Positions 1 to 6,048 of a DNA stretch of 14,050 nucleotides are shown here, piece by piece. Under the pieces are notes generated by a model, which was given only the letters and a program-made list of their open reading frames with translations, did no database searches and was not told where the DNA came from. The stretch is from Phycisphaerae bacterium. GTDB taxonomy: Bacteria > Planctomycetota > Phycisphaerae > UBA1845 > Fen-1342. The position numbers were made by a program, and so were the translations under genes. Position 1 is the stretch's first letter. Every line of letters starts with the position of its first letter. The stretch is taken from the NCBI GenBank assembly GCA_016935035.1, contig JAFGRR010000068.1, forward strand, positions 1 through 14,050. Reading direction: 5' to 3'.

Positions 1-199
1 CCAGCGGAATAAGCCCCGCCGCCGCAATCACCTCAAACAACCGCAACGGCCAGCGCGGCAACGTCAGCTCGGCACCGAGCGCTTGCAGCGCAACGAAGCC
101 CAGCGACAGTGCACCGAGCCACACGATTACCGCCGCCCAACTCGCCCACCAGGGCGTACGGGGGGCTGCTGAACTTGTCACGGTGGAATCCGCCGACAT
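1..199 (-). CDS. N-terminal part of an unidentified membrane protein (runs off left edge)
   Basis: Reading leftward from ATG at 199, the frame stays open to the window edge for 66 codons. The product starts MSADSTVTSS, followed by a Pro/Trp-rich stretch and a clear hydrophobic helix at about residues 20-42 (AAVIVWLGALSLGFVALQAL). A second hydrophobic stretch begins at about residue 56 and is cut by the edge. This is how a multi-pass inner-membrane protein begins. It lies 45 bases downstream of the radical SAM gene on the same strand, so it may be the third gene of the queA unit. A TATAAA hexamer six bases before the ATG could also drive it separately. I do not recognise the family, and too little is visible to assign a role. 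Confidence 0.55.
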   Translation of the reverse strand, partial: MSADSTVTSSAAPRTPWWASWAAVIVWLGALSLGFVALQALGAELTLPRWPLRLFEVIAAAGLIPL

Positions 200-205
200 G
201 CTGAC

Positions 206-211
206 TTTATA
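206..211 (-). promoter_or_regulatory. -10-like hexamer before the partial membrane gene
   Basis: On the minus strand the bases read TATAAA, five of six matching TATAAT, ending six bases before the ATG at 199. No convincing -35 lies 16-18 bases upstream. If functional, transcription would start at or next to the start codon, giving a nearly leaderless mRNA. Confidence 0.25.
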
Positions 212-244
212 GCGACTGCATCACTCGCCCGCACCTGCTGGCAA

Positions 245-2062
245 TCAGGCCTCGGCGCGATTCTCCGCCCGTTCACGCAGATCGCGATACGCCCGTTCGA
301 GGAAGTCGCGTCCGAGATGGGCCCCGATGTGGTCCCAGGGCAGGAGTTCGTCCAGCGGCCGCTCGCGATGAGCATAGAACGTCGGATCGACACCCGTCTC
401 ATCGTACGCCGCCAACCAGTGCTGGTTGTCAAAACACTCGGACCAGCCGTCGAAGCGTGCTCCATGTCGCCACGCCGCCAGGATGACCTTCCCCAGCCGC
501 CGATCCCCGCGCGACAACACCGCCTCCAGCACCGACGCCCGCGCGTCATGGGTGCGAATCTTGACGGCGGACTTCCGCCGCAATGCTTGAGCCCGCAGCT
601 GATCGCGCACATCCTCGAAGTACTCGCTGGTCGGCTGGGCTGCCCATTGCAGCGGCGTAAACGGTTTGGGCACCAACCAGCCGACGGAGACTGACACCGC
701 CGCCGGCCCCTTGCCGGTTTTGCGTCGTTCCTGGCTGACGGCGTAAGCGAGTTCCCAGATGCCACGAATGTCGTCCGGGCGCTCGCCGGGAAAACCCGCC
801 ATGAAGTAGAGCTTGACGCGGTTCCAGCCAGCCTCATACGCCGCCCGCACGCCGGCCAGCAAATCTCCGTCGGTGACCTTCTTGCGGATGGCCTCTCGCA
901 TCTCTGGATGAGCGGCCTCGACGGCGAGCGTCACGCTGCCCTTGCGCACCGCGCTGCCCATCGACGGGATGTTGGCCAGCATCTTGTCCACACGCAGCGA
1001 CGGAAAGCTGATGTTCGCCCGGCGTGGACCAAATCGGGCGTTGATCTGCTCGGCGAGCTCGCCCAGCTTCGGATAGTCGCCGGTGGATAACGATAGCAAT
1101 GCGATCTCGTCATGCCCCGTCGCCCAATACGCCTCCTCCGCGATTTCAAGCACACGCTCGACGGAGCGCCAGCGCAGCGGCCGCTTCGTGTATCCCGCAT
1201 GGCAGAAACGACAGGTCTGGGGACACCCGCGCATGATCTCGATCGCGATGCGGTCGTGGACCGATTGCGTCCAGGCAATCAGCGGTTTCGCCGGCACGAC
1301 GTCGCTCTCGAACTCCGTCGAATGGCATCGCGCGATGCTCGTTGGAACCCCCTCGACCAATGGTGCGAGCACCGCCAGCGTCCCGTCAGTGTTATACCGT
1401 GGCTCGTATAACGCCGGTGCGTATGTCCACGGGAAACGCCGGGCCATTTCGACGATCATGTCGCGTCGTCCGGCGCCGGCCCGTTTCATCTCGCGCAGCG
1501 CTTCGAGAATCGCGGGCATCGCCGGTTCGCCATCGCCAATCACCACCAGGTCGACAAAATCCGCCAGTGGCTCGGGATTATCCGCTTGCGGCCCACCAGC
1601 GATCACGAGCGGGTGTTCGTCGCCGCGTTGCTCGGCCAATAGCGGAATGCCCGCCAGGTCGAGCATTGTCAGCAAGTTGGTGAAGCAAAGCTCGTATTGG
1701 AGCGAGACGGCGAAGATGTCCGCCGCCGCCACCGGCTGCCGTGTATCCCACGTGAACAGCGGTAAACCGCGTGCCCGCATGATCTGATCGGCGTCGCCCC
1801 ACGGACAGTAGACGCGCTCGGCGCAGACACCCGGCGTCTGGTTGCAGATCGTGTACAGAATCTGCGTCCCCAGGTGCGACATCCCGATCGCGTACGTGTC
1901 CGGAAACGCGAGCGCGACGCGTACCTCCGCCCGCTCCCAATCCCCCGCCCGCACAAGCTGATTGACCTCGCCCCCAATGTACTGCGCCGGCTGCTGCACA
2001 AACGGCAGCAGTTCGTCACTGACGCGGCGGGCAAGCAAGTTGTTCTCGGCGCAATCTGGCAT
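245..2062 (-). CDS. Radical SAM protein with N-terminal B12-binding-like domain (TIGR03960-type)
   Basis: The protein has 605 residues. The N-terminal half (about 45-200) resembles a cobalamin-binding Rossmann domain: FPDTYAIGMSHLGTQILY near 53-70 and the conserved stretch AGGPQADNPEPLADFVDLVV near 155-174. The radical SAM core follows, with the 4Fe-4S motif C280-x3-C284-x2-C287 in GCPQTCRFCHAG. Length and wording fit the TIGR03960 family, whose members are sometimes fused to or next to a DUF2344 (TIGR03936) partner. No such partner is visible here. The family chemistry is not established as far as I know; a radical SAM reaction on RNA, protein or a small molecule is the general expectation. 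It lies 56 bases downstream of queA on the same strand. The ATG at 2062 has no Shine-Dalgarno, but the N-terminus aligns well with the family start I know. Confidence 0.9.
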   Translation of the reverse strand: MPDCAENNLLARRVSDELLPFVQQPAQYIGGEVNQLVRAGDWERAEVRVALAFPDTYAIGMSHLGTQILYTICNQTPGVCAERVYCPWGDADQIMRARGLPLFTWDTRQPVAAADIFAVSLQYELCFTNLLTMLDLAGIPLLAEQRGDEHPLVIAGGPQADNPEPLADFVDLVVIGDGEPAMPAILEALREMKRAGAGRRDMIVEMARRFPWTYAPALYEPRYNTDGTLAVLAPLVEGVPTSIARCHSTEFESDVVPAKPLIAWTQSVHDRIAIEIMRGCPQTCRFCHAGYTKRPLRWRSVERVLEIAEEAYWATGHDEIALLSLSTGDYPKLGELAEQINARFGPRRANISFPSLRVDKMLANIPSMGSAVRKGSVTLAVEAAHPEMREAIRKKVTDGDLLAGVRAAYEAGWNRVKLYFMAGFPGERPDDIRGIWELAYAVSQERRKTGKGPAAVSVSVGWLVPKPFTPLQWAAQPTSEYFEDVRDQLRAQALRRKSAVKIRTHDARASVLEAVLSRGDRRLGKVILAAWRHGARFDGWSECFDNQHWLAAYDETGVDPTFYAHRERPLDELLPWDHIGAHLGRDFLERAYRDLRERAENRAEA

Positions 2063-2064
2063 AA

Positions 2065-2085
2065 GCCCGGTGATTGTAGCCGGGC
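2065..2085 (-). promoter_or_regulatory. Hairpin with TACAAT just upstream of the radical SAM start
   Basis: GCCCGG (2065-2070) and CCGGGC (2080-2085) form a perfect 6-bp inverted repeat with a 9-base spacer, directly before the ATG at 2062. On the minus strand the spacer holds TACAAT (2078-2073), five of six matching the -10 consensus. It could be an internal promoter with a very short leader or a structure limiting translation. The sequence alone does not separate these. Confidence 0.3.
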
Positions 2086-2118
2086 GCCGCGCAGGCGCCT
2101 AAGCGCTAACGCTGCCGC

Positions 2119-3159
2119 TCACACAATCAGCATCGCGTCCCCATAGCTGTAGAAGCGGTAGCGTTGCGCGACCGCGTCGGCGTAGGCCGCTCGGATCTGT
2201 TCCGGCGTCGCCAGGGCCATTATCAGGGCCAGCAGAGTGCTTTCCGGCAGGTGGAAGTTCGTCAGCAGGACATCCACGTTGCGGAACTGGTACGGCGGAT
2301 AGATGAAAATCTCGGTCCAGCCCTGGCGCGCGGCCAGCTCGGTGCCGCCACCGATCGTGGCGTCGATCGACTCCAGCACCCGCGTCGCCGTCGTCCCCAC
2401 GGCCACGATCCGGCCGCCAGCGGCACGCGTCGCCGCCAGAGTCGCCAGCACTTCGGCGGATATGTCGAACCACTCGGCATGCATCTGGTGGTCGGTGAGA
2501 CGCTCGGCGGTGATTGGCTGAAACGTACCCGCGCCGACATGCAGCGTCGCCTGCACGCGCCGTACGCCGGCTTGCTCCAACTCACCCAACAGTTCCGGCG
2601 TGAAATGCAGCCCGGCAGTCGGCGCCGCCACGGCACCGGCCCGCTGGGCATAGACCGTCTGGTAGCGCGTCACATCCTCGGCATCCGGGCCCTGTGCACG
2701 CTGGATGTACGGCGGTAGTGGCGTCTCGCCGACGCGTTCGAGCCACGGCACGGGCTCGGTCTCAGGCACTGGCCGGGCTACCCATTCGCCGCGTTCCAGC
2801 CGCCGCACCAGTTCCAGCCGCAGACCGTCGCCATCACAGACGAGGAACTCACCAACCGCCAACCGCCGTGTCGGCTTGAGCAGCAGGTGCCACTCGCCGC
2901 CAGATTCGTGAAGAAACAGCGCCTCGATCCGCCCGCCGGACTGCCTGCAACATGCGAAGCGTGCCGGTATGACGCGTGTATCGTTCAGCACCAAGCAATC
3001 GCCGGGCTGGAGATACTCGCCGAGATCGCGAAAAGTTCGGTGGACGCGCTGCCCGGTCGCGCGGTCGAGCACGAGCAAACGCGACGAATCGCGCGGCGTC
3101 ACCGGCTGTTGCGCAATCAGTTCGGGTGGCAGTTCGTAATGCAAATCGGCGCGTCTCAT
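2119..3159 (-). CDS. queA: S-adenosylmethionine:tRNA ribosyltransferase-isomerase QueA
   Basis: QueA moves the ribosyl part of SAM onto preQ1-modified tRNA (position 34, GUN anticodons) to make epoxyqueuosine, the penultimate step of queuosine synthesis, in the cytoplasm. The 346-residue product is full length for the family (about 340-355). It carries the family signatures in order: DLHYELPPELIAQQP at 5-19, LVLNDTRVIPAR at 56-67, GAVAAPTAGLHFT at 175-187, LHVGAGTFQPI at 206-216, VAVGTTATRVLES at 252-264, LTNFHLPESTLL at 299-310 and the terminal YSYGDAMLI. No active-site block looks altered. It heads a minus-strand unit with the radical SAM gene and the edge membrane gene. No tgt or other que gene is in the window. 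The ATG at 3159 gives the standard N-terminus; I see no well-placed ribosome site. Confidence 0.97.
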   Translation of the reverse strand: MRRADLHYELPPELIAQQPVTPRDSSRLLVLDRATGQRVHRTFRDLGEYLQPGDCLVLNDTRVIPARFACCRQSGGRIEALFLHESGGEWHLLLKPTRRLAVGEFLVCDGDGLRLELVRRLERGEWVARPVPETEPVPWLERVGETPLPPYIQRAQGPDAEDVTRYQTVYAQRAGAVAAPTAGLHFTPELLGELEQAGVRRVQATLHVGAGTFQPITAERLTDHQMHAEWFDISAEVLATLAATRAAGGRIVAVGTTATRVLESIDATIGGGTELAARQGWTEIFIYPPYQFRNVDVLLTNFHLPESTLLALIMALATPEQIRAAYADAVAQRYRFYSYGDAMLIV

Positions 3160-3160
3160 G

Positions 3161-3217
3161 TGTTACAATCCGGTCCTTGATTTCTAACCAGGGGCACTGG
3201 GACGATTCGCTTAGAAT
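3161..3217. promoter_or_regulatory. Divergent promoter region between queA and the zinc-ribbon membrane gene
   Basis: The plus strand has an extended -10, TG-T-TACAAT, at 3161-3169, two bases from the queA start codon, and a second -10-like hexamer TAGAAT at 3212-3217. The overlapping minus-strand bases 3218-3213 read TATTCT, a possible -10 for queA. No good -35 is visible for any of them. If TAGAAT is used, transcription starts near 3224, which excludes the ATG at 3218 as start codon for the plus gene. Confidence 0.3.
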
Positions 3218-3262
3218 ATGTGCGGCGACGAGCGGTTGCCACCGCTGACCGGAATGCCTGCC

Positions 3263-4399
3263 ATGGACGAGAACGTCATCATCCGCGACACGTGCGTGTG
3301 CGGGAAGCACTACCGCATCCGCCACCCCAGCCCGGGCTTCACGTTCAAGTGCCCCGCCTGCCAGCGCGAGATCACGATCACCGAAGCCGACATTCTGGTG
3401 GCACCGCCTGACATCGACGCTGGTGTACAGATCCAGTCCCCGGACGACGCGAGTTACGAACTGCTGGAGGCCATTCCGCTCGGCCAAGGGCTGCTCCGGC
3501 CCGCCGCTCACGGCAGCAAACAGGGAGCCGTCCACAAGGTCGCGTATGACAATGAAGACGCGATGGTGGCAAACGCGCTCGCCGGCCGCCCGATCGTCAA
3601 CGATGCCGGCGACGACGAACCGGTGACGACAACCAGGACACAGAAGCTACAGGTGCAACGCGATTTTCTGGGGGATCTGTTCGCGTCGCTCTACTTCGCC
3701 GGTTTCAGGGACAACATAGTCAACTTCTGTCTGCTGTCAGCGGCAATAGCCATCCTCTGGATTCTGTTCGCTGTGATTCCAATCCCGTTCAAGTTCTTCC
3801 TGATCCCGCTGCCGATCTTCGCGGCTATTTGCACAATGGCGTTCTTCTGGCGCACGCTGGGCATGACGGCCCGGGGCGAGGACGAAATGCCCTGGGTGGA
3901 TTCCGACTGGGGTTTTTGGGGCGACGCGATCAAACCCGCGTTCTGGATCCTCATGATCTGCCTGCTGTGTTGCATACCATGCTTTCTCGTGATGTGGTTT
4001 GTGCCTGCCAGCTACGCGCCGCGACTCATCCTCGCATGGACGGCACTGGCGCTGGGGTTCTACTTCTGGCCCGTGGCGGTGATGTCGGTGGCGCTTGGCG
4101 AGACCATCCTGTTTGTCCGGCCTGACTGGTTGGTGCGCTGCGTCATCGGCATCGGGCCTGTCTACCTCGTCGCCTGGATCATGACGATGGTCATGCTGGG
4201 TGGCTGGGCGCTCGCATTCGCCGTCCACATCCCGACGGCGATGACAGTCTCCATGCATTGGGCCCTCAGGCTGCTTCTGGGAAGCGTGCTGTATCCGCTA
4301 GTGTGGACGACCCTCAACCTGTACTTCGGCTACGTCGTCTTCCGCACGCTCGGCCTGCTGTTCCGCCACTTCCGAACGCGGCTGCCGTGGAAATTCTGA
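3263..4399 (+). CDS. Zinc-ribbon membrane protein with about six transmembrane helices, function unknown
   Basis: From ATG 3263 the protein has 378 residues; in-frame ATGs at 3254 and 3218 are alternatives. I prefer 3263 because the ribbon begins right after it and a -10-like TAGAAT overlaps the upstream region. Residues 11-33 hold C11-x-C13 and C30-PA-C33, a short zinc-ribbon of the kind found at the N-terminus of many planctomycete proteins. A low-complexity linker of about 100 residues follows, then about six hydrophobic helices near 151-171, 178-198, 226-247, 254-279, 296-321 and 334-360. The pair of Trp-rich loops (WVDSDWGFWGDAIKP at 211-225) and the helix layout recall Yip1/DUF4013-like membrane proteins, but I cannot assign a family. 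It ends with a basic tail facing a convergent CpaE-like gene. Substrate and role cannot be read from the sequence. Confidence 0.85.
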   Translation: MDENVIIRDTCVCGKHYRIRHPSPGFTFKCPACQREITITEADILVAPPDIDAGVQIQSPDDASYELLEAIPLGQGLLRPAAHGSKQGAVHKVAYDNEDAMVANALAGRPIVNDAGDDEPVTTTRTQKLQVQRDFLGDLFASLYFAGFRDNIVNFCLLSAAIAILWILFAVIPIPFKFFLIPLPIFAAICTMAFFWRTLGMTARGEDEMPWVDSDWGFWGDAIKPAFWILMICLLCCIPCFLVMWFVPASYAPRLILAWTALALGFYFWPVAVMSVALGETILFVRPDWLVRCVIGIGPVYLVAWIMTMVMLGGWALAFAVHIPTAMTVSMHWALRLLLGSVLYPLVWTTLNLYFGYVVFRTLGLLFRHFRTRLPWKF

Positions 4400-4434
4400 T
4401 GCAAGGCGGGATGCGCTTGTCCCCACTCGCTGTT

Positions 4435-4479
4435 CGAGGGCGCACCTCGTTATCGCACCGCTGCTTACAATGACGATAA
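4435..4479. terminator. Inverted repeats between convergent genes, possible bidirectional terminator
   Basis: CGAGG (4435-4439) and CCTCG (4445-4449) form a 5-bp stem with a GCGCA loop. Directly after it TTATCG (4450-4455) pairs with CGATAA (4474-4479) across 18 bases. The position between two convergent stop codons suits a terminator, but neither stem is long and there is no T-run, so support is weak. Confidence 0.25.
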
Positions 4480-4484
4480 GCGCG

Positions 4485-5711
4485 CTATGACGCACTGTGT
4501 TTCCGAGTCCGAGCGCCGCGCCGAAACCCAAAGCGTCCGAGGAATCCGCCGCCAGCCTTGTTCTGCTGCCAGCCTTCACCCAAATGGTCGCTTACCAGCC
4601 GACAGGCCAGGTCATGGATCGCCAGACGCACCGGATTGTGCGGCGAAATCGCCAGCAGGGGAGTGCCGTGATCGCGCGACGCACCGATCTGTTTGTAGTC
4701 ATTCGGAATCGCCGCGTAGACCGGCCGACCAAGGTGCGCTTCGGCCTCGTCACGCGTCAGCCTTCCGAAGTTGGAATTACTACGGCTAAGCACGAAATCG
4801 ATCTGGTCACCATTCGCGCCGCGATGCACCAGCGAGCGGTGAATTCGCCCAGCGTGCATGATCTGGGGAACGGTCAACTGTGTCACAACCAGCGCGCGGT
4901 CCGCCAGCACCAGTGCCGCCGTCACCTGCGGCGAAAAATAGCGCGGCACGTCCATGACAACAAACGGAAATATCTCACCCAGCACACGCAACATCTGTGA
5001 GATGGCCTCGGAACTGAGGTTATCCGCCTGCTCGATCTCGTGTGGCGCGGTCAGCACGCTCACCTGTGTTGGCAGATCAGACATTGCCGAGTTGACGACC
5101 GCTTCGTCCACCTCTCGACCAGCCTCACAGACGTCGGAGATCGTGTACTGAGGACGCAGATCCAAGGCGTTTGCCACGTCGCCAAAGTGGAGGTCCATAT
5201 CGACCAGGGCACAGCGCGACCCGGTAACCTGGGCCATTTCGATCGCGAGGTTGCACGCGACAGTGGTCGCACCGGCGCCGCCGGACGCCCCAATGATGGC
5301 AATCCTGAGACACTCGTTACTGTCTGAACGCGACGTTCGCTCCATGCATGCGAATGCCGCCCGCAAATCCTGCTGATCGATCGGAACGCGTACGAACTGA
5401 TGGCAGCCGGCGCGCATAGCCGAGATGATCGCCTCCGGCTCGCCGTGGCGACTCACGCCTATGATGCCGCAGTCTGGCACCGTCTCGATGATCCGCCTCA
5501 CTACCGCCAATGACAAACGTCCGTTGACATCATCGAGACTCGCGAGCAAGGTGTCGACCGGCTGCTCGCTGACTAACAACTGGAGTTCCTGCCAGCGCGA
5601 GCAGGCACCAACGACAGTGACCTCGTCTATCTGCTTGGCAGCGTCACGCAGCAGCGCGCCGCCGGCGGTATCCTCATCGTAGATGCCGACCTTCAACGCT
5701 GGCACAGTCAT
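4485..5711 (-). CDS. cpaE: CpaE/TadZ-like protein: pseudo-receiver plus MinD/ParA-type ATPase fold
   Basis: The 408-residue protein has the CpaE/TadZ layout. Residues 6-122 are a receiver-like domain with acidic residues at 12-14 but no Asp at the usual phosphoacceptor position (LLASL) and Arg108 in VRVP where Lys is usual. Residues 135-380 are a MinD/ParA-type domain: P-loop GASGGAGATT at 141-150, LVDMDLHFGDVAN at 169-181, Walker B-like FVVMDVPR at 250-257 and the CpaE-typical AIPNDYKQI block. The P-loop lacks both the signature Lys and the usual Walker A Lys. Family members localise Tad/Flp pilus or related secretion machinery at the cell pole. No tadA, tadB, cpaC or pilin gene is in the window, so it is an orphan here or serves another system. 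The C-terminal 30 residues are Gly/Arg-rich. The codon before ATG 5711 is TGA, so the start cannot lie further upstream. Confidence 0.85.
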   Translation of the reverse strand: MTVPALKVGIYDEDTAGGALLRDAAKQIDEVTVVGACSRWQELQLLVSEQPVDTLLASLDDVNGRLSLAVVRRIIETVPDCGIIGVSRHGEPEAIISAMRAGCHQFVRVPIDQQDLRAAFACMERTSRSDSNECLRIAIIGASGGAGATTVACNLAIEMAQVTGSRCALVDMDLHFGDVANALDLRPQYTISDVCEAGREVDEAVVNSAMSDLPTQVSVLTAPHEIEQADNLSSEAISQMLRVLGEIFPFVVMDVPRYFSPQVTAALVLADRALVVTQLTVPQIMHAGRIHRSLVHRGANGDQIDFVLSRSNSNFGRLTRDEAEAHLGRPVYAAIPNDYKQIGASRDHGTPLLAISPHNPVRLAIHDLACRLVSDHLGEGWQQNKAGGGFLGRFGFRRGARTRKHSAS

Positions 5712-6048
5712 TCATCCCCATTGGTTCCTGGCCCACGCGTCGGTGCACCACTCGATGAGTCACGCCCGACACAGTCTCTCTATCGGCGGAAGCACGACGC
5801 TCATTCATTTACCCTCTTGGGTCAGTCCAACGAGCGCGCGGCCGTGAAACACGCGACGTGGCCAGACGTGATCACCCCGAGAGAACCAGAGTCCCGGTCG
5901 GCTACACCTAAGCAGGCTGTGTACATCACAAATGATATGCGATTAATCTGGCCCAGCGCCATAGCCCCAATGGTGTGTATTTCAATACACGTGTATGTGC
6001 ATGGCATTGATTACCGTTCAGCGTTCGCGGCTTCACGCTGCCATACAC
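5712..6048. other. 337-base intergenic region, AT-richer than its surroundings
   Basis: This is the upstream region of the CpaE-like gene and the downstream region of the glycogen debranching gene. I see no gene I can support: the open frames on both strands are short, lack ribosome sites and have unremarkable composition. It holds the GTGTAT palindrome cluster at 5975-5996 and a small ACCC/GGGT hairpin near 5812-5824. Minus-strand promoter hexamers for the CpaE-like gene are not clear; TATCAT in the AT-rich stretch around 5930-5945 is one candidate without a good -35. Confidence 0.5.
5975..5996. repeat. Three alternating GTGTAT half-sites (two overlapping palindromes)
   Basis: GTGTATT (5975-5981), two bases, then AATACAC (5984-5990) form a perfect 7-bp inverted repeat. 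ATACAC (5985-5990) followed at once by GTGTAT (5991-5996) is a perfect 12-base palindrome. The result is three half-sites in alternating orientation within 22 bases, like a site for a dimeric regulator bound twice. It lies 264 bases upstream of the CpaE-like gene and 53 bases beyond the debranching enzyme stop. A transcription-termination role is less likely because there is no T-run. Confidence 0.4.
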
